NCBI GenBank assembly: GCA_019115045.1
Contig: DXEI01000076.1
Span: forward strand, 1 to 51,519
Origin: Candidatus Gemmiger excrementipullorum
GTDB lineage: Bacteria; Bacillota; Clostridia; Oscillospirales; Ruminococcaceae
DNA: 51,519 bases
Reading direction: 5' to 3'
Within the stretch, counting starts at the first letter, position 1. The number at the start of each line of letters is the position of its first letter. Below are positions 9,691 to 18,319 of this stretch, piece by piece. A program made the position numbers and the translations under genes. The notes below the pieces were generated by a model. It saw nothing but the letters and a program-made list of their open reading frames with translations, was not told the DNA's origin and did not search any database.

Positions 9691-9876
9691 TTACCAGGAA
9701 GCCTTCTTGACGCCGGGGATCTCGCCCTTGTAGGCCAGCTCACGGAAGCAGATACGGCAGATGCCATACTTGCGCAGGTAAGCGTGGGGACGGCCGCAGA
9801 TCTTGCAGCGGTTGTACGCGCGGGTCGAGAACTTGGCGGGGCGCTGCTGTTTGAGCTTCATAGAAGTTTTTGCCAT
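9691..9876 (-). CDS. rpsZ: 30S ribosomal protein S14, zinc-binding type Z
   Basis: 61 residues, the short S14 with two CxxC pairs: CKICGRPH and CRICFREL. Zinc binding follows from family knowledge. The N-terminus [20 protein letters not shown] is typical of Firmicutes. It lies between rplE and rpsH, as in Bacillus and Clostridium. Confidence 0.97.
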   Translation of the reverse strand: MAKTSMKLKQQRPAKFSTRAYNRCKICGRPHAYLRKYGICRICFRELAYKGEIPGVKKASW

Positions 9877-9891
9877 GGTAAGTTCCCTCCC

Positions 9892-10431
9892 TTAGTTAGC
9901 GAACGGGGCGCCCAGAGCCTTGAGCAGCTCCTTGGCTTCCTCGTCGGTCTTGGCGGTGGTGACGAAGCAGATGTCCATGCCGCGGATGGCGTCGACCTTG
10001 TCGAAGTCGATCTCGGGGAAGATGATCTGCTCTTTCAGGCCGAAGGCGTAGTTGCCGCGGCCGTCGAAGGAGTTGCCGTTGATGCCGCGGAAGTCGCGCA
10101 CGCGGGGCAGCGCAACGTTGAACAGGCGGTCGACAAACTCGTACATACGCTCACCACGCAGGGTGACCTTGGCGCCGATGGGCATGCCCTGGCGCAGCTT
10201 GAAGTTCGCAACGCTCTTTTTGGCTTTGCAGACGATGGCCTTCTGGCCGGTGATCTGGCCCAGGTCCTTGACGATGGCGTCAATGACCTTGGCATTCTCT
10301 TTGGCTTCGCCGGCGGCAACATTGATGATGACCTTGTCCAGCTTGGGGATCTGCATCACGCTCTTGTAGCCGAACTTTTTGTTCAGGGCCGGAGCGATCT
10401 CGTTGACATACTGTTCTTTCAAACGTGCCAT
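9892..10431 (-). CDS. rplE: 50S ribosomal protein L5
   Basis: 179 residues. L5 binds 5S rRNA and forms a bridge to S13. Seen: [20 protein letters not shown] near the N-terminus, [19 protein letters not shown], and [20 protein letters not shown]. It is preceded by rplX and followed by the zinc-type S14 gene. Confidence 0.98.
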   Translation of the reverse strand: MARLKEQYVNEIAPALNKKFGYKSVMQIPKLDKVIINVAAGEAKENAKVIDAIVKDLGQITGQKAIVCKAKKSVANFKLRQGMPIGAKVTLRGERMYEFVDRLFNVALPRVRDFRGINGNSFDGRGNYAFGLKEQIIFPEIDFDKVDAIRGMDICFVTTAKTDEEAKELLKALGAPFAN

Positions 10432-10445
10432 TGTGTACTCCTCCC

Positions 10446-10760
10446 TTACAGTTCAGCGCCGCACTTGCGGCAGACGCGGACGTTCTTGCCGTCCTTGACG
10501 GTGTGGGCAACGCGGGTCGGCTTGCCGCACTTGGGGCAGACAGGCTGCACCTTGCAGGCGTAGATGGCGCCCTCGGCCTTGACGATGCCGCCCTGCTCGC
10601 CCTGACGGCGAGGCTTGACGTGCTTGGTGACCATGTTCAGGCCCTCGACGATGACCTTGCCCTCTTTGGGGGAGGCCTGCAGGACCTTGCCGGTCTTGCC
10701 CTTATCCTTGCCGGAGATGATCATAACGTTGTCGCCGGTTTTAACATGAAGATCGTTCAT
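10446..10760 (-). CDS. rplX: 50S ribosomal protein L24
   Basis: 104 residues from the ATG at 10760, chosen by the conserved [20 protein letters not shown] (KOW motif) and the GGAGGTTTTAATAAGA before it. L24 starts assembly of the large subunit. The C-terminus contains [10 protein letters not shown] and CRKCGAEL, a zinc ribbon often seen in Clostridia. Confidence 0.97.
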   Translation of the reverse strand: MNDLHVKTGDNVMIISGKDKGKTGKVLQASPKEGKVIVEGLNMVTKHVKPRRQGEQGGIVKAEGAIYACKVQPVCPKCGKPTRVAHTVKDGKNVRVCRKCGAEL

Positions 10761-10776
10761 TCTTATTAAAACCTCC

Positions 10777-11145
10777 TTACAGCGATTCGGGAGCCAGGGA
10801 CAGGATCTTGGTGAAGCCGGCGTCGCGCAGCTCGCGCGCCACAGGTCCAAAGATACGGGTGCCCTTGGGGCTCTTGTCGGCCATGACGATGACGGCGGCG
10901 TTCTCATCAAAACGGATGTAGCTGCCGTCGTCGCGGCGCAGGCCGTGCTTGCTACGGACGATGACGGCCTTGACCACGTCGCCCTTCTTCACGGTGCCAC
11001 CGGGCGCAGCCTTTTTGACGCTGCAGACCACGATGTCGCCGATGTTGGCATATCTCTTGCGGGTACCGCCCAGTACACGGAAGCACATTAACTCCTTGGC
11101 ACCGGTATTGTCGGCCACTTTGAGATAAGTTTGCATCTGAACCAT
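10777..11145 (-). CDS. rplN: 50S ribosomal protein L14
   Basis: 122 residues, the constant length of L14, which forms an intersubunit bridge. [20 protein letters not shown] at the start and [20 protein letters not shown] near the end are signature stretches. It has a good AAGGAGG site upstream and follows rpsQ. Confidence 0.98.
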   Translation of the reverse strand: MVQMQTYLKVADNTGAKELMCFRVLGGTRKRYANIGDIVVCSVKKAAPGGTVKKGDVVKAVIVRSKHGLRRDDGSYIRFDENAAVIVMADKSPKGTRIFGPVARELRDAGFTKILSLAPESL

Positions 11146-11178
11146 CTTTCAGGTCCTCCTTTCAAAGTACCAGGCTGA

Positions 11179-11433
11179 TTATTTCGCTTTCTCGACGATC
11201 TTGACCAGGCGCCAGTTGACATCCTTGGAAAGTTTGCGGGTCTCCATGATCTCGACGCGGTCGCCGATGCCGGCTTCGTTGTTTTCGTCATGGGCCTTGA
11301 ACTTCTTGGTACGCTTCAAGATCTTTTTGTAGAGGGGGTGCTGGACACTGTCCTTGACGGCGACGACGATGGTCTTGTCCATCTTGTCGGAGACAACGGT
11401 GCCCACACGGGTCTTTCTCAGATTACGTTCCAT
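11179..11433 (-). CDS. rpsQ: 30S ribosomal protein S17
   Basis: 84 residues with the OB fold of S17. [20 protein letters not shown] and [19 protein letters not shown] are the conserved parts. It binds the 5' domain of 16S rRNA. Lies 15 bases after rpmC. Confidence 0.97.
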   Translation of the reverse strand: MERNLRKTRVGTVVSDKMDKTIVVAVKDSVQHPLYKKILKRTKKFKAHDENNEAGIGDRVEIMETRKLSKDVNWRLVKIVEKAK

Positions 11434-11448
11434 GTCTTACCCTCCCTC

Positions 11449-11646
11449 TTACGCGTTTTTGGCATTCTTCTCGGCCAGGACGGTCATCACGCGGGCGATG
11501 TCCTTCTTGACGGTATCGATCCGAATGGGGTTGTCCAACTGGTTGATGGCGTGCTGAAAGCGCAGGTTGAAGAGCTCGGCCTTCAGGTCTTTGAGCTGCT
11601 TGTTCAGCTCGACGTCGGTCATTTCACGCAGTTCCGTGGCTTTCAT
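11449..11646 (-). CDS. rpmC: 50S ribosomal protein L29
   Basis: 65 residues forming two helices. L29 sits at the tunnel exit next to L23, where chaperones dock. The conserved [18 protein letters not shown] is present. Its ATG overlaps the TGA of rplP in an ATGA arrangement, so the two are likely coupled in translation. Confidence 0.97.
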   Translation of the reverse strand: MKATELREMTDVELNKQLKDLKAELFNLRFQHAINQLDNPIRIDTVKKDIARVMTVLAEKNAKNA

Positions 11647-12083
11647 TCAGCGTCACCCTCCTTTACGGTGCCAAGCTCTTCACGCTTGACGAATTTGCAG
11701 CGCACCGGCAGCTTGTGGCTGGCCAGGCGCAGGGCCTCGCGGGCGGTCTCCTCGCTGACGTCGGCCAGCTCAAAGAGCACGCGGCCCGGCTTGACGACGG
11801 CCACCCAGTACTCGGGGCTGCCTTTACCGGAACCCATGCGGGTGCCGGCGGGCTTTTCGGTAACAGGCTTGTCGGGGAAGATCTTGATCCAGACCTTGCC
11901 GCCGCGCTTGATATAACGGGTCATGGCAACACGGGCCGCCTCGATCTGGTTGGAGGTGATCCAGGCCGGCTCCAGCGCGATCAGGCCGTAATCGCCCTGA
12001 TTGACTTTGTTGCCGCGCATGGCCTTGCCGGTCATGCGGCCGCGCTGCACGCGGCGGTACTTAACACGTTTGGGCAGTAACAT
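11643..12083 (-). CDS. rplP: 50S ribosomal protein L16
   Basis: 146 residues from the ATG at 12083; [20 protein letters not shown] is the conserved start, and extra upstream codons overlap rpsC. L16 organises the A-site region of the large subunit. [20 protein letters not shown] and the methionine-rich N-terminus match the family. Its ATG shares one base with the rpsC stop (TAATG), and its stop overlaps rpmC. Confidence 0.97.
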   Translation of the reverse strand: MLLPKRVKYRRVQRGRMTGKAMRGNKVNQGDYGLIALEPAWITSNQIEAARVAMTRYIKRGGKVWIKIFPDKPVTEKPAGTRMGSGKGSPEYWVAVVKPGRVLFELADVSEETAREALRLASHKLPVRCKFVKREELGTVKEGDAE

Positions 12084-12787
12084 TACTGTTTGCCTCCTTC
12101 CTTCTTGGCGGGGGCTTTGGCGCCCTTCAGGATCTCGCCTTTGTAGACCCACACTTTGACGCCGACCTTGCCGTAGGTGGTGTTGGCCTCGGCAAAGCCG
12201 TAGTCGATATCGGCGCGCAGCGTCTGCAGGGGGATGGTACCCTCGTGGTAGCTTTCGGTGCGGGCGATGTCGGCGCCGGCCAGACGGCCGGAGCAGGTGA
12301 CCTTGATGCCCTTGGCCGGCGTGGCGCTGCGGTCACGCGGCTGCATGGCGTTGCGGATGGCCTGCTTCATAGCGCGGCGGAAGGCGATGCGGCGCTCCAG
12401 CTGGGAAGCGACGTCCTCGGCCACGAGCTGGGCGTTGGTGGTGGTGCCTTTGACCTCGATGATGTTGAGGTTGACGGCTTTGCCGGTCAGCTTGGCGAGC
12501 TGCTTTTCGAGCTTGGCGCTCTCAGCACCGCCCTTGCCGATGACCATGCCGGGCTTGGCGCAGAAGACGTTGACCTTGACGCGGGGGGCGCCGGTTTGGC
12601 TGTCCACGGTACGCTCGATCTCGATCTTGGGGATACCGGCGGAGTAGAGCTGCTTTTTCAGGGTCTTGCGGATCTTGTGATCCTCGACCAGGGTGTCGCC
12701 GAAGGCCTGCTTAGAGGTAAACCAGCGGCTGTCCCAATCTTTGATAACACCCACGCGCATGCCGTGGGGATTGACTTTCTGGCCCAT
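12083..12787 (-). CDS. rpsC: 30S ribosomal protein S3
   Basis: 234 residues. S3 lies at the mRNA entry and has helicase activity with S4 and S5. N-terminal [22 protein letters not shown] domain with [20 protein letters not shown], and C-terminal [17 protein letters not shown] are seen. The tail is basic. Overlaps rplP by one base. Confidence 0.98.
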   Translation of the reverse strand: MGQKVNPHGMRVGVIKDWDSRWFTSKQAFGDTLVEDHKIRKTLKKQLYSAGIPKIEIERTVDSQTGAPRVKVNVFCAKPGMVIGKGGAESAKLEKQLAKLTGKAVNLNIIEVKGTTTNAQLVAEDVASQLERRIAFRRAMKQAIRNAMQPRDRSATPAKGIKVTCSGRLAGADIARTESYHEGTIPLQTLRADIDYGFAEANTTYGKVGVKVWVYKGEILKGAKAPAKKEGGKQ

Positions 12788-12799
12788 TTGTTTACCTCC

Positions 12800-13135
12800 T
12801 TACTCTTTCTCTTTCAGCACGACCGTCATGTGGCTGGTGCGCTTGAGGATGCGGTACGCACGGCCATGGTCGCGCGGCATGATGCGCTTGAGCGTGGGGC
12901 CGGGGCAGACATAGCATTCTGCGACGTACAGGTTGTTGCGGTCCATTTGGAAATTGTTTTCCGCGTTCGCGGCGGCAGAGTTCACCAGTTTGAGAAGGGG
13001 CTCGCAGGCGGCCTTCGGGGTGTACTGCAGGATAGCCAGCGCTTCGTCCAGGGGTTTGTTACGGATGAGGTCCATCACGATCGAAACCTTGCGGGGACTG
13101 ATGCGGGCGTAACGGAGAATAGCCCGTGCTTCCAT
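12800..13135 (-). CDS. rplV: 50S ribosomal protein L22
   Basis: 111 residues. L22 lines the exit tunnel with a long hairpin. [20 protein letters not shown] at the start and the [20 protein letters not shown] tip/strand region are diagnostic. It lies between rpsS and rpsC in the S10 block. Confidence 0.97.
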   Translation of the reverse strand: MEARAILRYARISPRKVSIVMDLIRNKPLDEALAILQYTPKAACEPLLKLVNSAAANAENNFQMDRNNLYVAECYVCPGPTLKRIMPRDHGRAYRILKRTSHMTVVLKEKE

Positions 13136-13152
13136 TCGATGTTCCTCCTCTC

Positions 13153-13428
13153 TTATTTGCCGGCGGTCTTGCCGCCGCCGTGGCCGGTGAATTTGCGGGT
13201 GGGGGCAAACTCGCCCAGCTTGTGGCCGACCATATCCTCGGTGACATAGACGGGCACATGCTTGCGACCGTCATGGACGGCGAAGGTGTGGCCGACAAAC
13301 TCGGGGAAGATGGTGGAGGAACGGCTCCAGGTCTTGACGACGCTCTTTTTGCCGCTCTCGTTCATGGCCTCGACCTTTTTCATCAGGGAAGGCAGAACGT
13401 AAGGGCCCTTCTTGGTGCTTCTAGACAT
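13153..13428 (-). CDS. rpsS: 30S ribosomal protein S19
   Basis: 91 residues. S19 forms a complex with S13 in the head of the small subunit. [20 protein letters not shown] and [20 protein letters not shown] followed by [18 protein letters not shown] are conserved. Standard position between rplB and rplV. Confidence 0.98.
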   Translation of the reverse strand: MSRSTKKGPYVLPSLMKKVEAMNESGKKSVVKTWSRSSTIFPEFVGHTFAVHDGRKHVPVYVTEDMVGHKLGEFAPTRKFTGHGGGKTAGK

Positions 13429-13444
13429 TGTTCAATTACCTCCC

Positions 13445-14275
13445 TTAGCCGTTGGCGCGCTTGACGATAAACTTGTCGCTGCGCGCTTTGTGTTTGCGGG
13501 TCTTCAGGCCCAGAGCGGGCTTGCCCCACGGGGTACGCGGGCTGGAGTGACCGACCGGGGCGCGGCCCTCGCCGCCGCCGTGCGGGTGGTCGCAGGGGTT
13601 CATGACGGAACCGCGGCTGCCGGGACGCACGCCCATGTGGCGCTTACGGCCGGCCTTGCCCAGGTTGACGTTCTCGTGGTCGAGGTTGGAAACGACGCCC
13701 ACGGTGGCGATGCAGTTCAGGCGGACGTTGCGCATCTCGCCGGAGGGCAGACGCACCAGCGCGTAGCCGTTCTCTTTCGCCATCAGCTGCGCCATGACGC
13801 CGGCGGAACGGACCAGCTGGCCGCCCTTGCCGGGGTAGAGCTCGATGTTGTGGATCATGGTACCGACGGGGATGTTCTCAAACGGCAGGGCGTTGCCGGG
13901 CTTGATGTCGGCGTTGGGGCCGGCCATCACGGTGTCGCCGACCTTGAGGCCGTCGGGCGCCAGGATGTAGCTCTTGACGCCGTCCTCATACTCGATGAGG
14001 GCGATGAACGCGGAGCGGTTCGGGTCGTATTCCAGCGTCTTGACCGTGGCGGGGACGTCAAACTTGTTGCGCTTGAAGTCGATGACGCGGTACTTGACGC
14101 GGTTGCCGCCGCCGTGGTGGCGGACGGTGATCTTGCCGGTGTTGTTGCGGCCGGCATGCTTTTTCTTGGGCTCGAGCAGGCTGCGCTCCGGCTCGACCTT
14201 GCTCAGCACGCTGTAGTCAGTCACAGTCATGCCGCGGCGGCCGGGGGTAGTCGGCTTGTACTTTTTAATAGCCAT
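13445..14275 (-). CDS. rplB: 50S ribosomal protein L2
   Basis: 276 residues. L2 is required for subunit joining and supports peptidyl transferase. N-terminal [20 protein letters not shown], central RNA-binding domain, and the C-terminal [20 protein letters not shown] with the key histidine are seen. It is preceded by an unusual 256-bp gap carrying repeats, not by the usual short spacer after rplW. An AAAAGGAGAGCACC site precedes the ATG. Confidence 0.98.
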   Translation of the reverse strand: MAIKKYKPTTPGRRGMTVTDYSVLSKVEPERSLLEPKKKHAGRNNTGKITVRHHGGGNRVKYRVIDFKRNKFDVPATVKTLEYDPNRSAFIALIEYEDGVKSYILAPDGLKVGDTVMAGPNADIKPGNALPFENIPVGTMIHNIELYPGKGGQLVRSAGVMAQLMAKENGYALVRLPSGEMRNVRLNCIATVGVVSNLDHENVNLGKAGRKRHMGVRPGSRGSVMNPCDHPHGGGEGRAPVGHSSPRTPWGKPALGLKTRKHKARSDKFIVKRANG

Positions 14276-14298
14276 GGTGCTCTCCTTTTTAGTATCTT

Positions 14299-14355
14299 AT
14301 GAATTTTTGTCGGGGTCATATCCCCATAGCTGAGTCCCTCGGCGGGGCTCCGTAA
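14299..14355. repeat. 57-bp direct repeat, copy 1, in the L23-L2 gap
   Basis: Bases 14299-14351 are identical to 14426-14478, and the match continues to 14355 with one mismatch. The unit contains a GGGG-TCATAT-CCCC mini-hairpin and a CCTCGGCGGGG palindromic part. It is not coding in either direction in any convincing way. The high identity of two copies 127 bases apart suggests a mobile or recently duplicated intergenic element. Confidence 0.85.
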
Positions 14356-14358
14356 GGT

Positions 14359-14424
14359 ATATCGGCCAAAAGCCGATATGCGATGTTTCTGGATTTTTTG
14401 CTGCGCAAAAAATGCGAAACATCG
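14359..14424. repeat. Two hairpins between the 57-bp repeats
   Basis: Bases 14359-14366 (ATATCGGC) pair with 14372-14379 around a CAAAA loop. Bases 14381-14389 pair with 14416-14424 (CGATGTTTC with GAAACATCG), with a nested stem 14393-14400/14406-14413. The hairpins are framed by the direct repeats and together look like a small interspersed palindromic element transcribed inside the ribosomal operon. Confidence 0.75.
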
Positions 14425-14425
14425 G

Positions 14426-14482
14426 ATGAATTTTTGTCGGGGTCATATCCCCATAGCTGAGTCCCTCGGCGGGGCTCCATAA
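14426..14482. repeat. 57-bp direct repeat, copy 2, in the L23-L2 gap
   Basis: Second copy of the repeat that starts at 14299, with the same orientation. After position 14482 the sequence diverges into a GC-rich stretch (14484-14504, GCGGGCCGCTGGGGCCCGG) that can itself fold. No gene fits in 14276-14531. Confidence 0.85.
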
Positions 14483-14531
14483 AGCGGGCCGCTGGGGCCC
14501 GGGGCGGCAGACTTTGCTGCCGCAGCGGTCA

Positions 14532-14825
14532 TCAGACCATGCTGTTGAAGAACTCGATCTCCTTGGAGTCGGGCGTCAGGGTCACGATGGCCTTTTTGCT
14601 CTTGGCGGTGTAACCGGCATGCATGCCCTGGCGGCGGTAACGGCCGCGCACCGAGATGGTGTTGACCTTGGCGACCTTGACACCGAACAGCTCTTCGACC
14701 GCGTTGGCGATGTCGACCTTGGTGGCGTCGGTCGCGACCTTGAAGGTGTACTTCTTATCGGCGATGCCGGCCATGGAGTTCTCGGTGATGACGGGGGCGA
14801 GAACGATGTCCTGTGCGAATTTCAT
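14532..14825 (-). CDS. rplW: 50S ribosomal protein L23
   Basis: 97 residues from the ATG at 14825; a GTG one codon earlier (14828) is closer to the GAGGAGG site and is also possible. L23 sits at the tunnel exit and docks trigger factor and SRP. The motifs DIVLAPVITENSMAGIADKK and VEELFGVKVAKVNTISVRG are clear. The start overlaps the stop of rplD (TGATG). Confidence 0.97.
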   Translation of the reverse strand: MKFAQDIVLAPVITENSMAGIADKKYTFKVATDATKVDIANAVEELFGVKVAKVNTISVRGRYRRQGMHAGYTAKSKKAIVTLTPDSKEIEFFNSMV

Positions 14826-15445
14826 CACGCATATACCTCCTCAAGTTTCTTGGCGGCGTCCAGGCTGAGGATCAGCTTGTCGGCGTTGACCACGTCGTAG
14901 GTGTTGACGCCGGTCGCGGCGGTCTTGACGCCGGGGATGTTGGCGGCGCTCTTGACGAACTTCTCGTCCAGGGTGTCGTTGACGATCAGGTTCTTTTTGC
15001 CGGCGCCGACGGCCGCCAGGAAGGCGACGACGGTCTTGGTCTTGTATTCATCGGCGGCGATCTTGTCGACGATGATCAGGTTGCCGTTGGCAGCCTTGTC
15101 AGACAGCGCGCTGAGCAGCGCCAGGCGCTTGACCTTTTTGTTGATGGTGTAGTAGTAGCTGCGGGGCTTGGGGCCGAGCGCAACGCCGCCGTGGGTCCAC
15201 TGCGGCGCGCGGATGGAACCCTGGCGCGCATGGCCGGTGCCCTTCTGGCGCCAAGGCTTCTTGCCGCCGCCGCGCACTTCCTTGCGGATCTTGGTGTTCT
15301 GGGTGCCCTGGCGCTGGTTGGCCAGGAAGTTGACGACTGCCTCGTGGACAGCCTTCTCGTTCGGGGTGATGCCGAACACGGCGTCGGAAAGCTCAACGGT
15401 GGAAACCTTCTTGCCGTTCATATCGACGACAGTAAACTGTGCCAT
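14825..15445 (-). CDS. rplD: 50S ribosomal protein L4
   Basis: 206 residues. L4 lines the exit tunnel, and in enterobacteria it also represses the S10 operon. The tunnel loop region KPWRQKGTGHARQGSIRAPQ is strongly conserved, with EAVVNFLANQRQGTQNTKIR before it. Overlaps rplW by one base and follows rplC by 14 bases. Confidence 0.98.
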   Translation of the reverse strand: MAQFTVVDMNGKKVSTVELSDAVFGITPNEKAVHEAVVNFLANQRQGTQNTKIRKEVRGGGKKPWRQKGTGHARQGSIRAPQWTHGGVALGPKPRSYYYTINKKVKRLALLSALSDKAANGNLIIVDKIAADEYKTKTVVAFLAAVGAGKKNLIVNDTLDEKFVKSAANIPGVKTAATGVNTYDVVNADKLILSLDAAKKLEEVYA

Positions 15446-15459
15446 TGTGTTTTCCTCCT

Positions 15460-16092
<633 letters not shown>

Positions 16093-16256
16093 TGTTGTTT
16101 CCTCCTGTAAAGGTTATTGGTTGGTGGTTTCCCATCAACATGACCTCTCCGCTGCTTGCGGCAGCGAGATGTTGCGGCAGCGCTTTGGTTTTACGCGCCG
16201 GCCGTTCGCAGATCACGGCTGCGCGTGCCGGCATTATAATGTAAAACGGAAAGCTC
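16093..16256 (-). other. Structured 164-bp gap between rpsJ and rplC
   Basis: A long spacer for this operon. On the minus strand it has a TATAAT-like box at 16235-16240 with only a weak -35, then GC-rich inverted repeats (for example GCCGGC/GCCGGC around 16197-16236 and GCTGCCGCAA/TTGCGGCAGC around 16151-16184). It could hold a secondary promoter or a regulatory RNA for rplC and the genes that follow; neither is proven. Confidence 0.35.
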
Positions 16257-16568
16257 TCACAGCTTGATCTCGATGTCGACGCCCGCGGGGAGCTGCAGGC
16301 TCATAAGAGCCTCGACCGTCTTGTTGGACGGCTTCAGAATGTCGATCAGACGCTTGTGGGTGCGGGTCTCGAACTGCTCGCGGCTGTCCTTGTATTTGTG
16401 GACCGCGCGCAGGATCGTGACGATCTCCTTATCGGTGGGCAGGGGGATCGGGCCGGACACGCGGGCGCCGGTGCGCTTTGCGGTCTCCACGATCTTCTGC
16501 GCCGCTGCATCGATGAGGGACGCATCGTAGCTCTTAAGACGGATTCTGATTTTTTCTTTGACTGCCAT
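16257..16568 (-). CDS. rpsJ: 30S ribosomal protein S10
   Basis: 103 residues, first gene of the cluster. S10 is part of the head of the small subunit and, with NusB, of antitermination complexes. [20 protein letters not shown] and [20 protein letters not shown] followed by [17 protein letters not shown] are diagnostic. GTAGGAGGCGAAAGTA precedes the ATG. A promoter about 350 bases upstream serves the operon. Confidence 0.98.
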   Translation of the reverse strand: MAVKEKIRIRLKSYDASLIDAAAQKIVETAKRTGARVSGPIPLPTDKEIVTILRAVHKYKDSREQFETRTHKRLIDILKPSNKTVEALMSLQLPAGVDIEIKL

Positions 16569-16909
16569 TACTTTCGCCTCCTACTAAAATTTGTGCCTTA
16601 GGCGAGCCGATAAATCACACACGTTTCCGGGTGTTTCACTGCTTCGCATGACAAAATCCGGTGAACCGCTGTGCGCAGTTCTCCCGGAAAGAATCATCAC
16701 AAAGTAGCTGAACATTGGTCCGTGCCGCAGAATGCAGCGCCGTACATATCCCTTTGTTTCCGTAATTCTTTCGCCCGGTTCTAAGATCGGACATACTCCG
16801 CGGAAAAACCCGCCTGCCCTAAGGCGTAGCGGCGGCAACCTCCCGCATCAACGCATATCGCGGCTTGCGCAGAACGCTTGCAGCAATCTGCCCAAGCCTT
16901 TCGCAGCCG
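16569..16909 (-). ncRNA. Long 5' leader of the S10 operon (candidate autoregulatory RNA)
   Basis: About 340 bases separate the likely transcription start (near 16909) from rpsJ. No real gene is visible; an 84-codon open frame at 16584-16838 has no start signal and a composition unlike its neighbours. The sequence is less GC-rich than the genes and has short inverted repeats. S10 operon leaders are often targets of ribosomal-protein feedback, so a regulatory RNA is plausible but not shown. Confidence 0.4.
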
Positions 16910-16915
16910 TGATTG

Positions 16916-16944
16916 ATTATAGCACACGTCCCCCGGCGTTGCAA
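16916..16944 (-). promoter_or_regulatory. Promoter of the S10-spc-alpha cluster
   Basis: TTGCAA (-35, 16944-16939), 17-bp spacer, TATAAT (-10, 16921-16916), followed by an AT-rich start region. It is the only strong match upstream of rpsJ. The region just upstream (16945-17000) is rich in A/T tracts and could act as an UP element. Confidence 0.85.
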
Positions 16945-17114
16945 GTGTTTTTTGGGCGTTTTTCTAAATTTTTTTCTGAAATTTCTGCGTTTTGCCGAAA
17001 ATCGCCCCCGCCGCCTCGCAAAGCAGCGAAGCCCATGCGGTTTTGCGCCGGGGCAGTCTGTTTCGCAGTATACATTATGTATATTTTCTTAAAAAAATAC
17101 AAATCGGCGTCGCA
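16945..17114. other. AT-rich intergenic stretch with a palindrome
   Basis: No gene seen. The stretch is far poorer in GC than its surroundings. It has T/A tracts upstream of the S10 promoter and, at about 17069-17083, the palindrome TATACATTATGTATA, followed by a run of seven A residues. It may be the end of the lipoprotein transcript, an UP element or an operator; I cannot choose between them. Confidence 0.4.
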
Positions 17115-18248
17115 TTATGGCAGTTCCCGCCTGTGCCAGCCGCCAGCATCCTTGACCCAGAGGGTCGTGCCCTCCCAGGCAACGCCCGGTTCCGCGCAGG
17201 GGATGACCTCGGCGCCGGTGGAATCCAGCAGGCCCCAGGCGTCGCCGCGGCGCACGGCCGCATAGCCGTTTTGCAGCGGCGCGGCATAGAGCGGCACCGC
17301 GGTAAAGTCCCCGGTGTCGGGGTCGCGGGTGCGGTCGTAGGTAGCGTCGTAGACGGCATCGGTCACCGGTTCCTGGCTGTCGCGGCCCAGGTAAGCCCAC
17401 GAACCGCTGGTCAGCCGGATGGGGGCCAGCGCTTCGTCAAAAAAGAAGCCGGCAAGCTGTACGTCGCGGGGGCTGTACAGGCTTCCCGCACGCGACGCAT
17501 ACTGGTAAATGATCTGACCGTCGTCCATCTCCGTTACGACCGGGTCGGAGGGATAAAACGGCTCCGAGGGAGAGGGCGGGTAGAGGGAGTCCTCCCCCGT
17601 TTCCTGCACTTCATGTACCGTGCTGACCGGAAGCGGGTCGCCGTAGGCAGCCCACATTTCTTCGGTGATCTCCTGGAAGGTGCCCGGACCGTCCGGCTCC
17701 ACATAGACCCGCAGCGCCCCGGGGTCGTAGGCATGGACGTCCCTGCCGGGGGCATCCAGATCGTACACGAAACGGACCTGTACCCCGCCATGCCCGCCGC
17801 AGATCGCAGGCTCGCCCCCGGCGTCCAGGCGGGCCGTGAGCTCGTCGATCTCCGCCCAACTCATGCCGGTAACATCCCAGATCCAATGCTGCCCGCAGCT
17901 GCTCACCGGCGTATCGGCCCGGCAGGGCAGCAGTTCGGTGCCGTCAGCGCGGATCAGCCCCCATTTGCCGTCTTTGCTGACGGTAAAGTACCCCTCAAGG
18001 GCGGTGGACGGCACGGCGTCGTGCACCGCCACGCTGCGCATCTCGTCGTAGTCCAAACCGGGCTCCGGCGTAGGGCTTGGCTCCGCCGTGGCTGCCGGGG
18101 ACGCGGTGGGCGCGGGCGTCGCCGCTGGGGCGGCGGATGCCGCGGGCGCAGGCGTGGCGGCAGGCTGCGCCGGGGCGCAGGCCGCCAGCAGCGCGGCGGC
18201 CAGGGCCAGCGCGGGCAGGGCGCGAACGGTTTGCAGGCGGCGTTTCAT
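17115..18248 (-). CDS. WG-repeat lipoprotein
   Basis: 377 residues from the ATG at 18248 (GGAGGTCATGT before it); ten more in-frame codons upstream are rejected. The N-terminus has basic residues, a hydrophobic stretch and a lipobox LLAAC, then an Ala/Pro/Thr-rich linker to about residue 60, so it should be a membrane-anchored surface lipoprotein. Two WG-type repeats are visible: GKWGLIRADGTELLPC near the start of the mature domain and GDAWGLLDSTGAEVIPC near the end. Function unknown; WG repeats usually mediate binding. It follows the larger lipoprotein gene by 71 bases, and the two share a nearly identical signal segment. Confidence 0.75.
   Translation of the reverse strand: MKRRLQTVRALPALALAAALLAACAPAQPAATPAPAASAAPAATPAPTASPAATAEPSPTPEPGLDYDEMRSVAVHDAVPSTALEGYFTVSKDGKWGLIRADGTELLPCRADTPVSSCGQHWIWDVTGMSWAEIDELTARLDAGGEPAICGGHGGVQVRFVYDLDAPGRDVHAYDPGALRVYVEPDGPGTFQEITEEMWAAYGDPLPVSTVHEVQETGEDSLYPPSPSEPFYPSDPVVTEMDDGQIIYQYASRAGSLYSPRDVQLAGFFFDEALAPIRLTSGSWAYLGRDSQEPVTDAVYDATYDRTRDPDTGDFTAVPLYAAPLQNGYAAVRRGDAWGLLDSTGAEVIPCAEPGVAWEGTTLWVKDAGGWHRRELP
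18102..18248 (-). repeat. Duplicated signal-peptide segment, copy 1
   Basis: These 147 bases match 20135-20281 without gaps and with about 11 differences. The segment encodes the signal peptide, lipobox and the first part of the Ala/Pro linker of both lipoproteins; the mature domains are unrelated. Confidence 0.9.
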
Positions 18249-18319
18249 ACATGACCTCCTGTTCCTGCGGCGCACCAAACTTTGCTGTTGCGCCTTCTAC
18301 CTCTTATATAGAGAAACCT

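Noticed and set aside
14299-14482. CRISPR array
   Set aside because: Only two repeats, with a hairpin-filled 70-bp interval and no cas genes.
16584-16838. 84-codon open frame in the S10 leader
   Set aside because: No ribosome binding site and no resemblance to any protein; more likely leader RNA.
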